Origin: Pseudomonadota bacterium
Lineage (GTDB): Bacteria > Pseudomonadota > Gammaproteobacteria > Burkholderiales > UBA9220
Reading direction: 5' to 3'
Assembly (NCBI GenBank): GCA_021845865.1
Contig: JAJZVC010000021.1
Coordinates: 1 to 46,803, forward strand
DNA length: 46,803 nt
This document shows positions 33,050-41,883 of the stretch, piece by piece (the first letter of the stretch is position 1; every line of letters begins with the position of its first letter). A program made the position numbers and the translations under genes. The notes under the pieces are model-generated. The model saw only the letters and a program-made list of their open reading frames with translations. It did not search any database and was not told the DNA's origin.

Positions 33050-34254
33050 GACAGCAACTCGGAAAAGGGGATGAATTTCACGCTCTGGCCCCGTTCGATG
33101 GTTTTCCCTTCGGGGAGTTCCACCAACCCCTGGGCCCAGGCGACGGAACTCAGGGCGCCGGAACTCTGGTTGGGATACAGGGCGGCAACCGGTGAGCCAT
33201 CCGCGCCGATGTCCAGCCTGGCCCGGGCGAACTCCCGCCGGTCGCCGGGCTTTTTCCATTCAAAGGCGGCCGGCAGGATATACGAGGGCGGAGCGACCTG
33301 CCGTACCCCCTGGCAGCGCAATAGAAAGGGGCGCACGAAAAGGCAGAAGGTGACGAAGGCGGACACCGGATTGCCCGGCAGGCCGAGGAAAAAGGCCCCG
33401 TCCAGCTCGCCGAAGGCCAGGGGCTTGCCCGGTTTCATGGCCACTTTCCACATGGTCAGCTTGCCGATGCTTTCCACCGCCGCCTTGACGTGATCCTCCT
33501 CCCCCACCGACACGCCGCCGCTGGTGATCACCGCGTCGGCCTGCCGGGCCGCCTGCCGCAACACGTCCACCGTGGCGTCAAAGCGGTCCGGCACGATGCC
33601 GAGATCGACCACCTCGCAGCCCAATCCCTGCAAAAGGCCGCGCAGGGCGAAGCGGTTGGAGTTGTAGATCTGCCCCGGCTTGAGGGGCTCCCCGGGCATG
33701 ACGATTTCGTCGCCGGTGAAGAAGGCCGCCACCTTGAGCCGGCGCGCGACCTTCAGGCGAGCATGGCCTGCCGCGGCCGCAAGGCCCTGGTGCTGGGGGC
33801 CAAGGCGCGTCCCGGCAACCAGGACCGTGGCGCCGGCGGCAAAATCCTCCCCCGCCCGGCGAACGTTCGCCCCGGCCTGGGGCGCTCGCCGCACGGTTAC
33901 CCGGCCGTCCGCCTCGGTGCAATGCTCCTGCATCACTACCGTATCGGCCCCGGGGGGTACCGGGGCACCGGTAAAGATGCGCGCCGCCGTCCCCTGCGCC
34001 AGGGGCTGGCCGACGTGGCCGGCGGGAATACGCTGCGATACCGGCAAGGCGGTTTCCCCCTCGGGGTCCAGGTCCGCGAGGCGGACCGCGTAGCCGTCCA
34101 TGGCGCTGTTGTCCAGGGGGGGAGCGCTTACCGTCGCCGCCACGTCTTCCGCCAACACGCGGCCCAAGGTATCTTCCACCGCGACCTCTTCCGTCGCGTC
34201 CACCGCCTTGGCGCGCTCCAGCAGCCAAGCCAGGGCTTCGTCCGCCGTCATCAT
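33046..34254 (-). CDS. moeA: Molybdopterin molybdenumtransferase
   Basis: The protein has 402 aa. Marks include PPLDNSAMDGYAVR near the N-terminus, IFTGAPVPPGADTVV, FTGDEIVMPGEPLKPGQIYN, VITSGGVSVGEEDHVKAAVE and FGELDGAFFLGLPGNPVSAF. It places molybdate on adenylylated molybdopterin. I chose the first ATG of ATGATG at 34254 because GAGGA lies upstream; the frame could also start with a TTG at 34272 inside mobB. Order mobB-moeA-moaD-moaE makes this a molybdenum-cofactor operon. Confidence 0.95.
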   Translation of the reverse strand: MMTADEALAWLLERAKAVDATEEVAVEDTLGRVLAEDVAATVSAPPLDNSAMDGYAVRLADLDPEGETALPVSQRIPAGHVGQPLAQGTAARIFTGAPVPPGADTVVMQEHCTEADGRVTVRRAPQAGANVRRAGEDFAAGATVLVAGTRLGPQHQGLAAAAGHARLKVARRLKVAAFFTGDEIVMPGEPLKPGQIYNSNRFALRGLLQGLGCEVVDLGIVPDRFDATVDVLRQAARQADAVITSGGVSVGEEDHVKAAVESIGKLTMWKVAMKPGKPLAFGELDGAFFLGLPGNPVSAFVTFCLFVRPFLLRCQGVRQVAPPSYILPAAFEWKKPGDRREFARARLDIGADGSPVAALYPNQSSGALSSVAWAQGLVELPEGKTIERGQSVKFIPFSELLS

Positions 34255-34264
34255 GGAATCATCC

Positions 34265-34759
34265 TCATGCAAATCCTGTTTGTCTCAAAATAAAAGCCGC
34301 AATTTCCTCGGCTGCGTTCAAATCGAACTGGGGCAACGGGGTTGCCAGCGGCTCGTCGGTAGCGATACCGACAATCCAGGAATCTTGCGGATGGAGCAAT
34401 GGTTTGCCGCTGGCCCGCCGGCACACTTCCAGCTTCGGAATCGGGTCGCGCTTGAAGCCCTCCACCAAGACGAGATCGCAAGGGGAAAGGGTTTTTACCA
34501 ATTCGGCCAAGCCGGGCTCCGGTTCCTGCCGCAACTCGTGCATCAACACCCAGCGCTTGGACGACGCCAGCATCACTTCCCGGCAACCCGCCTCGCGAAA
34601 GCGGAAGCTGTCCTTCCCCGGCTGATCGAGATCGACATCGTGGTGGGTTTGCTTGATCAGGGATACACGCCTGCCCCCTGCCGCAAGAAGAGGCAATACT
34701 TTCTCGATCAGGGTGGTTTTACCGCTACCGCTATAACCCGCGATGCCGAAAACCCTCAT
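34265..34759 (-). CDS. mobB: Molybdopterin-guanine dinucleotide biosynthesis adaptor MobB
   Basis: The protein has 164 aa. It is a P-loop GTPase-like protein with GIAGYSGSGKTTLIEKVLP, then LIKQTHHDVDLDQPGKDSF and LVLVEGFKRDPIPKLEV. It assists MobA in making the guanine dinucleotide form of the cofactor, which suggests the organism has DMSO-reductase-family enzymes such as nitrate reductase; mobA itself is not in the window. It is first in the mo-cofactor run and starts 52 bases after the symporter stop. Confidence 0.94.
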   Translation of the reverse strand: MRVFGIAGYSGSGKTTLIEKVLPLLAAGGRRVSLIKQTHHDVDLDQPGKDSFRFREAGCREVMLASSKRWVLMHELRQEPEPGLAELVKTLSPCDLVLVEGFKRDPIPKLEVCRRASGKPLLHPQDSWIVGIATDEPLATPLPQFDLNAAEEIAAFILRQTGFA

Positions 34760-34794
34760 CTTTTAATCCATCCGTTTCAGTCAACAATAATGCC

Positions 34795-34809
34795 CCAGGG
34801 CCACCCTGG
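34795..34809 (-). terminator. Weak hairpin after the symporter gene
   Basis: CCAGGG and CCCTGG are exact arms around 3 bases, three bases after the symporter stop on the minus strand. No T-run follows (GGCATTATTG), so termination is doubtful. Confidence 0.3.
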
Positions 34810-34811
34810 AA

Positions 34812-36839
34812 TCAAGGTTCCGTTTCTGATGCCTGGAGCCTCGGGTAGCGGCAGTATTCCACCAGCCGTTGGGTTTCCTCGCTGGGCGGAGGCGTCAGAA
34901 GGCTGGCCGCGATTACGCCTATAAAACCGGCCGGGACGCCGAAAATCCCCGCGGCTATGTCACGGATGCCGAACCATGGCGTCATGCCGTAAAAACGCAC
35001 CCCGACCAGGTAGAACAAGGTCACGCCCAAGCCCAAAACCATGCCGGCAACCGCGCCGGCCCAATTGGCCCGCTTCCAAAACACCCCCAACGCCAGGACC
35101 GGGAACAATGCCGCGCCGGCGATGGAAAAGGCCCAGGCCACCATGGAGAGGAGGGTATCGGGCCGGAGAGAAGCGACGAAAGCCGCCACCAGCGCCGCCA
35201 CCAGCAGCAGTGCCTTGGAAAGGAAAATACGCAGGGGAGTGGAGGCCTCGGGGTGGACCATCTGGAAATAAACGTCGTGGGACAGCGCGCTGGCGATCAC
35301 CAGCAGCAGCGCATCGGCCGTGGACAGGGCCGCCGCCAACCCCCCGGCGGCGACCAAACCGGACACCACGTAGGGCAAACCGGCGATCTCGGGGGCGGCA
35401 AGAACAATAATGTCCGGATTGATGCTGATTTCAGCCAGTTGCAGAATCCCGTCGTGGTTGATGTCATTGATCTTCACCCCCCAGGCGGCCATCCAGCTCG
35501 GAAGATCGCTGATGCTGGTTCCAATGAGCTTGGTGTAGACCTCGAACTTAACCAGCACGGCCAAGGCCGGTGCCGCCGAATAGAGCAGGAAAATGAAAAA
35601 GAGGGTCCAGAATACCGACTCCCGCGCCTCCCGCACCGTGGGAGTGGTGTAATACCGCATCAGGATGTGGGGCAAGCCAGCGGTGCCAATCATCAAGCAC
35701 GCCGCCAGCGCGAGAAAATTACGCCGGGCGTTGTCGCGGCTGGCTTCGGTCTTGCCGGCGAAGGGGTCGGCATGGGGGGCGGGCGGGCGGGCGCTGGCGC
35801 GAGCCGCCTCCAGTTCCTTGCCCCATCTCTGGCGCGCTTCCATCTCCGTGCGCGGCAAATGGCCAAGAAAATTTTCAGCCGCTGCGATCTCCTCGGCTTT
35901 CGCCGGACGTTCTGCGCGCAGCCTAGCCAAGCGGGCTTCGGCCTGCCGGCGTTCCGTTTCCAGCGAGGCGGGCAGCATCTTGATCTTGGCCGCCAGCATA
36001 TCGGCTTTCTGCGCATACAGCCGCAACGCCTCTTTCTGAGCAGGGTCGTTGAAGATTTCCTGCTCCCGTTCCGTCACCTTTTCCAGCACTTCGCCGTACA
36101 CCAGCTGGGGGATGGGCACTTCGGTAATGCGCTGGGACAGCATGACCACGGGCACCAGGTAGGCGATGATCAAGATCACGTACTGGGCCACCTGAGTCCA
36201 GGTAATGGCCTTCGCTCCCCCGAGAAAGGAGCAGACCAGGATGCCCAGCACCCCCACGTAAACGCCGGTGGTGAAATCGATCCCCAGGAAGCGGCTGCTG
36301 ATCAGCCCTACGCCGTAAATTTGCGCCACGACGTAAATGAAGGAAGCCAAAATGGCCGCCAGCACGCCGATCATGCGCGGCAGATTGCCGCCGTAGCGGG
36401 CGCCGAGAAAATCAGGAATGGTGAACTGCCCGAATTTGCGCAGGAAAGGCGCGAGAAACAGCGCCACCAGGACATAACCGCCGGTCCACCCCATGACGAA
36501 GGCCAAGCCATCGTAGCCCGAGAGATAAAGAGTGCCGGCCATGCCGATGAACGTCGCGGCGCTCATCCAGTCGGCGCCGCTGGCCATGCCGTTGAATATG
36601 GCCGGCACGCGGCGCCCGGCGACGTAATATTCGGAAATGTCCGCGGTACGGCTCAAGACGCCGATGGTGGTATACAGGCCGAGAGTGGCGACCATGAAGA
36701 TATAGCCGATCCAGGCGTTGGGCATCCCCATCTGCTCGGCGATGGCCAAAAGAATGATGAAGGTGATGAAGCCCCCCGTGTAGAGGCCGTAATAGCGGGA
36801 AAGGCTGCGGAAATATTGCTTGTTCTTGCGTGCGCCCAT
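34812..36839 (-). CDS. Sodium/solute symporter, VC_2705 type (large subunit), with coiled-coil insert
   Basis: The protein has 675 aa and belongs to the SSS family. Typical parts are SGADWMSAATFIGMAGTLYL, GYDGLAFVMGWTGGYVLVAL, FTIPDFLGARYGG and GTAGLPHILMRYYTTPTVRE, with about 13 membrane spans. Between the spans lies an extra soluble section of about 120 residues (roughly 248-370) rich in Ala, Glu, Lys and Arg (LETERRQAEARLARLRAERP), predicted to be a coiled coil. Such proteins pair with a DUF4212 small subunit and carry acetate or other small carboxylates; the substrate here is inferred. The ATG at 36839 overlaps the DUF4212 stop by one base. Confidence 0.88.
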   Translation of the reverse strand: MGARKNKQYFRSLSRYYGLYTGGFITFIILLAIAEQMGMPNAWIGYIFMVATLGLYTTIGVLSRTADISEYYVAGRRVPAIFNGMASGADWMSAATFIGMAGTLYLSGYDGLAFVMGWTGGYVLVALFLAPFLRKFGQFTIPDFLGARYGGNLPRMIGVLAAILASFIYVVAQIYGVGLISSRFLGIDFTTGVYVGVLGILVCSFLGGAKAITWTQVAQYVILIIAYLVPVVMLSQRITEVPIPQLVYGEVLEKVTEREQEIFNDPAQKEALRLYAQKADMLAAKIKMLPASLETERRQAEARLARLRAERPAKAEEIAAAENFLGHLPRTEMEARQRWGKELEAARASARPPAPHADPFAGKTEASRDNARRNFLALAACLMIGTAGLPHILMRYYTTPTVREARESVFWTLFFIFLLYSAAPALAVLVKFEVYTKLIGTSISDLPSWMAAWGVKINDINHDGILQLAEISINPDIIVLAAPEIAGLPYVVSGLVAAGGLAAALSTADALLLVIASALSHDVYFQMVHPEASTPLRIFLSKALLLVAALVAAFVASLRPDTLLSMVAWAFSIAGAALFPVLALGVFWKRANWAGAVAGMVLGLGVTLFYLVGVRFYGMTPWFGIRDIAAGIFGVPAGFIGVIAASLLTPPPSEETQRLVEYCRYPRLQASETEP

Positions 36840-37096
36840 CACTCTTCCGCGACCCCGCATTCCTTGTCCAGACGGTTCATATACCGGGCGTAGAACCACA
36901 CCAGGGCCACATAAATCAGCAAGGAACCCTGTGCCGCCATGAAAAACCCGAGGGGAAAGCCCAGAAAACTGAAGCGGTTCAGGTCCGCGGCGTAGTAGAC
37001 CACCACGAACGTGGCAACGAACCACACGGCGACGAGCACGGCCGTTATGCGCAAGGTCTTGCGCCAATATGTCTGCAGGAGCCTGGTTTTCGGCAT
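36839..37096 (-). CDS. DUF4212 small subunit of sodium/solute symporter
   Basis: The protein has 85 aa with two membrane spans: TAVLVAVWFVATFVVVYYA and GFFMAAQGSLLIYVALVWFY. The start (TYWRKTLRI) and end (YARYMNRLDKECGVAEE) match the DUF4212 family, always encoded next to a VC_2705-type symporter as here. It has a ribosome site GAAGGG before the ATG. The 74 bases up to the exonuclease stop hold no feature I can name with confidence. Confidence 0.9.
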   Translation of the reverse strand: MPKTRLLQTYWRKTLRITAVLVAVWFVATFVVVYYAADLNRFSFLGFPLGFFMAAQGSLLIYVALVWFYARYMNRLDKECGVAEE

Positions 37097-37170
37097 GGAG
37101 CCCTTCGGTTGTCTGTGTGCCGCCGGTTCACATGCCGGCCATCAGGGTGGCTATTGTACCGCTCCTGCTT

Positions 37171-37878
37171 TCAGCTGGCCCAGCTTACCCACCTTTGGGC
37201 TTTTTCCATGTTTTGCAAATCCGCCAGGTGGCGCGCCCCTTTTTTCGCCGCGCCCGCCGCCAGCACCTGCAGCAACTGGGCGGTGGAAAGCGCGTCCGCC
37301 AATGCGCTATGCCGGGCATAGTTGTTGATATGAAAGTGGCCCATCCAATCGTCCAACGCCCGGTAACGGCGAGCCAGATCGGGGTATAAAGCGGGGGCGA
37401 TATAGGCCAAGTCCACCCACGGATGCTTGAACTCCAGGCCCAGGAATTCCTTCATTGCCCGCCGGATCATGGTTTCATCGAAGGTGACATGGAAAGCGAT
37501 GAGGGGCGACTTGCCCAAATACTCGAGGAACTGCAGCAATGCCGCTACCGGCGGAACGCCGTCGGCCTGGGCGGTCCCGCCGATGCCGTGGATAAGGATG
37601 TTTTCCTTGTCGCTTACCGCCTCTTGCTGGAGGATGATTTCGAAGCTATCGCCAAGGTCGATCCGCCCCCCCGTCACGGCCACGGCGCCAATAGCGATGA
37701 GGCGGTCTTTGTTGAGATTGAGCCCGCTGGTTTCCACGTCCACCACCACATAACGCCCCTGGGACAGCGGCTCTTCCAAGGGAGGGGCCGGCAAGGATTT
37801 CCACGCTTCCAGCCTGGCCGCCTCCTCCGCGCGCAGTTCGACGGATGAAATGCCAAAGAGACGAGTCAGCCAGCTCAT
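37171..37878 (-). CDS. DnaQ-like 3'-5' exonuclease (DEDDh)
   Basis: The protein has 235 aa. Exonuclease motifs are seen: Exo I VVVDVETSGLNLNKDRLIA, Exo II IAFHVTFDETMIRRAM and Exo III RHSALADALSTAQLL, with the His that defines the DEDDh class. It is similar to the proofreading epsilon subunit but has a different N-terminal extension of about 40 residues. It overlaps the end of the DUF294 gene (ATGA) and is certainly translated with it; the DUF294-exonuclease pair recurs in proteobacteria. Its substrate is not known. Confidence 0.9.
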   Translation of the reverse strand: MSWLTRLFGISSVELRAEEAARLEAWKSLPAPPLEEPLSQGRYVVVDVETSGLNLNKDRLIAIGAVAVTGGRIDLGDSFEIILQQEAVSDKENILIHGIGGTAQADGVPPVAALLQFLEYLGKSPLIAFHVTFDETMIRRAMKEFLGLEFKHPWVDLAYIAPALYPDLARRYRALDDWMGHFHINNYARHSALADALSTAQLLQVLAAGAAKKGARHLADLQNMEKAQRWVSWAS

Positions 37879-39782
37879 AAGCGATAATCCATGCCAAGCC
37901 GGGTTTGCAGCTTACGGGCCTGGCGAAAGGCTTCCTTCAGAATCCTCCGGTCCAGGTCGTTCAAGCGATCCGGGTCGATGCGATTGGCGCCGGCAGCCCC
38001 ATCTTCCTCATGCTGGCGCCGCAAGCGCAGGAGTTGAATAAATAGAAAAGCCTCCACCCAGCCCTCCACTTCCGCGCCCGCGATCTTCAACCTAGTCGCC
38101 GCTTCGCGCAACCGCTGCACGGTTCCGGTATGCGCCTGGCCGGTGGCCAAGCCGTAAATGCGCGCCGCGTCGACGAAGGGCGTGATGCCGTTGAGCTTCA
38201 GATCCAGCGTTCGGTCTTCCCTCACGGTGAACTCCCGGACCAAGCCCAGAGGAGGACGGTTGCGCAGCGCATTGGCCGCCATCTGGTGAAGAAAACGGGG
38301 ATTGGCTTGCGCCGTCCTCGCCAGCCACTGCCGCAGGCGGGCGGCGAGAGCCGCGTCGCCATGCAAGGGACGAAAATCAAAAAAGATCGTGGCATTGAGC
38401 AGGGCCTCCGGCTCGCCTTGGTCAATCCAGCGGGAAAAGGTCTTCCGCCATTCCTCCAGGGACAGGCACCACCGAGGATTGGAAGCCATGATCTCCCCCT
38501 TGCACAGGGGGAAGCCGCAGGCCGCCAGGGCATCGTTGATCCCCTTCGCCAGCGGCAGCAGGATCGCTCTCAGCGCCTCCGCCTCTTCCCCGGACTCCGC
38601 CTCGAAGAGGATGCCGTTGTCCTGGTCCGTGTTCAGCGTCTGCTCGAACCGCCCTTCCGAACCCAAGGCCAGCCAGCAGTATTTCCCCGCGATCCGCTGC
38701 CGCGCCGACAGCGGCAGCCGCGCCTCTTCCAGTTCGATGATCCGTCCGGTCAGCAGGTCGTTGAGGGTGGAGAGAATCTGCGTCAGCTGTTCCGCCGCCA
38801 CGCCCTGCGCCAGCATGTTGTGGGCCAGTTGCCGGATGTCCTTGACCGCCTGCTGAAGGGTGGGCAGGTCGGCGGCTTCCCGAAGGGTGCCGCTCAATTG
38901 CCGCAGTCCTACCCGTTGCAGGGTGAACAAGTCCTTTTCCGAGATCAGGCCGACCAGTTGTTCGTTGTCGGTGACCAGTATGTGGCGGAAGCCTTCCCGG
39001 GCCATCACCAGGGCCGCTTCGTAGGCCAGGGCCTGGGGCGGCAGCGATACCGGGTCGGGGCTCATGACGTCCCGTATCGGGGTGGCCAGGTCGATGGCCG
39101 CCAGGGCGACCCGGTCCAGGACGTCGTGGAGGGTGAAGATGCCCAGGGGGCGCTGCCGTTCGTCCACGACGATCATGGAGCCGATGCGCTTTTGCTGCAT
39201 GGCCGCGAGAACGTCCCGCAGGGGGGTGGTGGGGAGGGTGCTGACGGGGTGGCGGCGCAGGAGGGCGGACAGGGGGGTGTCCATGGATTGCTGCTCGCTG
39301 CTGCTCTGGCTGTAGCGGGCCTGGATGATGTGTTTGGACTGTTCCAGCAGGCTGGCGATGCGCCGCGTGCAGAAGTCGTGGAAGGGGGGGCTCTGTTGCA
39401 GCAGGGCGCTAAAGTCGCCGGCGGGCAGTTCGTAGCAGAAGGTGTCTTCCTTGGCACGGTAGAGGCTGGACACCGGCCGCTTGGAGAGCAGGGCGCCGAG
39501 GGGGAAGCATTCTCCTTCCACCAGTTCCCAGCGGGCTTCGTCGCCCTCGACCCGGGCCACGTCCTGTTCCCCCTGCACCGCCCCCTGTTTGATGATGTAA
39601 AAACGGCTGACTTGTCCCTGGTCCGGCCCCAGTACCACTTCCCCCTTGCCGTAGTACCCCAGCTTCAGCCGACCCGCCAGCCATTCCAGGTCCTCCCGCT
39701 CCATCTGGTCGAACGGCGCGTGACGCCTCAGGTGCTCAACAAGAGCATGAAGAAGGGAGGAGGGAGGATGTCGTTCTGTCAT
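37875..39782 (-). CDS. cNMP-binding + CBS pair + DUF294 nucleotidyltransferase-like protein (copy A)
   Basis: The protein has 635 aa. Residues 20-140 form a cyclic-nucleotide-binding-like domain (FYIIKQGAVQ, LVEGECFPLGALL). Residues 175-295 hold two CBS domains (RIGSMIVVDERQRPLGIFTL and FRHILVTDNEQLVGLISEKD). The nucleotidyltransferase-like domain follows with ALGSEGRFEQTLNTDQDNGI, the GS-x-D-x-D pattern of GlnD-like enzymes. The helical C-terminal domain (from about 445) has KLNGITPFVDAARIYGL and WVEAFLFIQLLRLR. Role probably regulatory, in response to nucleotides. The first ~440 codons are identical to copy B at 44408; the rest is only similar. It overlaps the exonuclease start and follows actP after a terminator. 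Confidence 0.9.
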   Translation of the reverse strand: MTERHPPSSLLHALVEHLRRHAPFDQMEREDLEWLAGRLKLGYYGKGEVVLGPDQGQVSRFYIIKQGAVQGEQDVARVEGDEARWELVEGECFPLGALLSKRPVSSLYRAKEDTFCYELPAGDFSALLQQSPPFHDFCTRRIASLLEQSKHIIQARYSQSSSEQQSMDTPLSALLRRHPVSTLPTTPLRDVLAAMQQKRIGSMIVVDERQRPLGIFTLHDVLDRVALAAIDLATPIRDVMSPDPVSLPPQALAYEAALVMAREGFRHILVTDNEQLVGLISEKDLFTLQRVGLRQLSGTLREAADLPTLQQAVKDIRQLAHNMLAQGVAAEQLTQILSTLNDLLTGRIIELEEARLPLSARQRIAGKYCWLALGSEGRFEQTLNTDQDNGILFEAESGEEAEALRAILLPLAKGINDALAACGFPLCKGEIMASNPRWCLSLEEWRKTFSRWIDQGEPEALLNATIFFDFRPLHGDAALAARLRQWLARTAQANPRFLHQMAANALRNRPPLGLVREFTVREDRTLDLKLNGITPFVDAARIYGLATGQAHTGTVQRLREAATRLKIAGAEVEGWVEAFLFIQLLRLRRQHEEDGAAGANRIDPDRLNDLDRRILKEAFRQARKLQTRLGMDYRL

Positions 39783-40264
39783 GTTATATCCCGAAAAGCT
39801 TTTCCATCATAACCTTGCCGTCAAACGGCGCAATGGCGCCAGGGAATAAAAAAGCCCCGGCTATACCGGGGCTTAAAATTACTTCCAAGGAAATTATGGC
39901 GTTATTGTTGTATGCCTTGCCTGGAAGTTTCCTTAGTGCGCCACGGCGCCTTCGGCGTGGATGCCGGTGTTCTGGCGCACGTACAGCTCATCCCACATTT
40001 CTTCCGCGCGCTTGTCGCGGTAGAGCAGGGAACCGATGATCACCATCAGGAAGCCCACCGGGATGGAGATAATGCCGGGGTTCTTCAGCTTGATCAGCGG
40101 TTTTTCCAGGCCCACGATGCTAGTGGTCTGACCTTCGAATTTCTTCAGCTCATCCTGGGCGCCCTTGATGGCTTTCTCGGTCGCCGCGATGTCCTTGGTC
40201 AGCTTCTCCTTGTCGGCGCCTTCGATCGCGGTAGCCAGCTTGGCCTGCAGGCCGGTCAGCTTCT
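38461..40264. repeat. Direct repeat of at least 1.8 kb, copy A
   Basis: Every stretch I compared matches 45000-46803 exactly at a constant offset of 6,539 bases. It includes the first ~440 codons of the cNMP-CBS-DUF294 gene, the intergenic region with its terminator and the last ~110 codons of actP. The left boundary is abrupt: position 38460 is g where copy B has c, and homology falls to paralogue level. The right boundary lies beyond the window in copy B. No terminal inverted repeats or transposase are present, so it is not an insertion sequence. Confidence 0.92.
39848..39874 (-). terminator. Rho-independent terminator after actP (copy A)
   Basis: On the minus strand AAGCCCCGG (39874-39866) pairs with CCGGGGCTT (39860-39852) around a TATAG loop, continuing into TTTTTTA. 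It ends the actP transcript before the DUF294 gene, which must then have its own promoter in 39783-39847. The hairpin is nearly symmetrical and could work for both strands, but the longer T-run is on the minus strand. Confidence 0.88.
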
Positions 40265-41882
40265 CCAGGGCGCCGGGCTTGGCGGGTTTGCCGTCCTTGG
40301 CGGGCTCGCCGTTCAGCACCTTGTTGGCGTCGGCGATCTTCGCCAGGGGATAGGTCATGTTGGGGGACACCATCACCACGGCGATGGCGGTGATCGCGCC
40401 GACCAGCATGCCGGCCACGACGCCACCGGTGTTGCAGCGCTTCCAGTACAGGGTCAGCACCACCGCGGGCAGGTTGGAGGAAGCCGCCACCGCGAAGGCG
40501 AGGCCCACCAGGTGCGCCACGTTCTGGCCCTTGGACAGGATGCCGAGGATGATGGACACCACGCCGACGATGATGGAGGACACGCGGGCAGCGCGCACCT
40601 GCTCTTCGGGGGTGGCATGGTCGCCGCGGATCACGCCCACGTAGATATCGTGGGCCATGGCGGAAGCGGAGGCCAGCACCAGACCGGCCACCACGGCCAC
40701 GATAGTGGCGAAGGCGACGGCAGCGACGAAAGCGAGGAAGAAGTTGCCCAGCATGGAGTCCGGACCGCCGCCCACGAATTGGGCCAGCAGGGGGGCCGCC
40801 ATGTTGCCGCCCTTGTCGAGGGCGGTGATCTTGCCGGCGCCCACCAGGGTGGCGGCGCCCATGCCCAGGAACAGGGTCAGCACGTAGAAGCCGCCGATGA
40901 TGCCCATGGCCCAAATCACGGACTTGCGGGCTTCCTGAGCCGTGGGAACGGTAAAGAAGCGCATCAGGATGTGGGGCAGGCCAGCGGTACCCAGCACCAG
41001 GGCGAGGCCCAGGCTCAGCTGGTCGAGGGGGTCCTTCAGCAGCAGGCCGGGCTCCAGGAAGCGCTGGCCGAGTTGTTCCGGGGTCATGTTGGCGGCGGAA
41101 TCACCCAGCACCTTGGCCACCTGAGCCTGGACCTTGGGATCGTCCACCACGCCCTGCAGGAAGCTGGGGAGGGAGAAGCCGTAGGGCGCCCAGACGAACA
41201 TCACCAGCAGGATGGAAGCGGCCACCAGCAGGACGGCCTTGACGATTTGCACCCAGGTGGTGGCCTTCATGCCGCCGAACACCACGTAGGACAGCATCAG
41301 CACGCCCACCACGGCCACCGACACTTCGTAGTCGATGCCGACCAGGGTCTTGATCAGCACGCCGCCGCCCACCATCTGGGCGATCAGGTAGAAGGTGGAA
41401 ACAGTGATGGTGGACAGGGCCGCCACGGTCTTCGAGGCCTTGGGATTGTTGCGGAAGGCCAGGATGTCGCCGAGGGTGTACTTGCCGATATTGCGGCAGG
41501 GCTCGGCGATGACCAGCAGCACGGTGATGTAGGCCACCAGGAAGCCGACGGAGTACATGAAACCATCGTAGCCGTAGAGGGAGATCAGGCCCGCGATACC
41601 CAGGAAGGAGGCGGCGGACAGGTAGTCGCCCGCGATGGCCCAGCCGTTCTGCACGCCGGACACGGAGCGGCCGGCAGCGTAGAACTCGGACGTGCTGTGG
41701 GTCTGTTTCGCGGCCCAGTAGGTGATATACAGGGTGACGCCGATGATGGCGGCGAACACCAGGAAGGTCATGGTGCGGTGGCTGTCGCCCACTCCCGCTT
41801 CCGCGGCGAAGGCGCCGAAGGACGCCAGCGCCGTGCCGAGCCCGAGGCCGGCAGAGAGCAATTTTTTCATCGGTCCGGTCAT
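39933..41882 (-). CDS. actP: Cation/acetate symporter ActP (copy A), with a coiled-coil insert
   Basis: The protein has 649 aa, about 100 longer than E. coli ActP. A signal sequence (MKKLLSAGLGLGTALASFGA) is followed by the SSS core: EFYAAGRSVSGVQNGWAIAG, DYLSAASFLGIAGL and GTAGLPHILMRFFTVPTAQE. An extra Lys/Ala/Glu-rich stretch (about residues 515-590, for example LTKDIAATEKAIKGAQDEL) lies between the last two spans. The tail WDELYVRQNTGIHAEGAVAH matches the ActP end (E. coli: GVEQGRAH). The start at 41882 has GGAGG correctly placed. It follows the DUF485 gene by one base. Confidence 0.93.
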   Translation of the reverse strand: MTGPMKKLLSAGLGLGTALASFGAFAAEAGVGDSHRTMTFLVFAAIIGVTLYITYWAAKQTHSTSEFYAAGRSVSGVQNGWAIAGDYLSAASFLGIAGLISLYGYDGFMYSVGFLVAYITVLLVIAEPCRNIGKYTLGDILAFRNNPKASKTVAALSTITVSTFYLIAQMVGGGVLIKTLVGIDYEVSVAVVGVLMLSYVVFGGMKATTWVQIVKAVLLVAASILLVMFVWAPYGFSLPSFLQGVVDDPKVQAQVAKVLGDSAANMTPEQLGQRFLEPGLLLKDPLDQLSLGLALVLGTAGLPHILMRFFTVPTAQEARKSVIWAMGIIGGFYVLTLFLGMGAATLVGAGKITALDKGGNMAAPLLAQFVGGGPDSMLGNFFLAFVAAVAFATIVAVVAGLVLASASAMAHDIYVGVIRGDHATPEEQVRAARVSSIIVGVVSIILGILSKGQNVAHLVGLAFAVAASSNLPAVVLTLYWKRCNTGGVVAGMLVGAITAIAVVMVSPNMTYPLAKIADANKVLNGEPAKDGKPAKPGALEKLTGLQAKLATAIEGADKEKLTKDIAATEKAIKGAQDELKKFEGQTTSIVGLEKPLIKLKNPGIISIPVGFLMVIIGSLLYRDKRAEEMWDELYVRQNTGIHAEGAVAH

Positions 41883-41883
41883 C

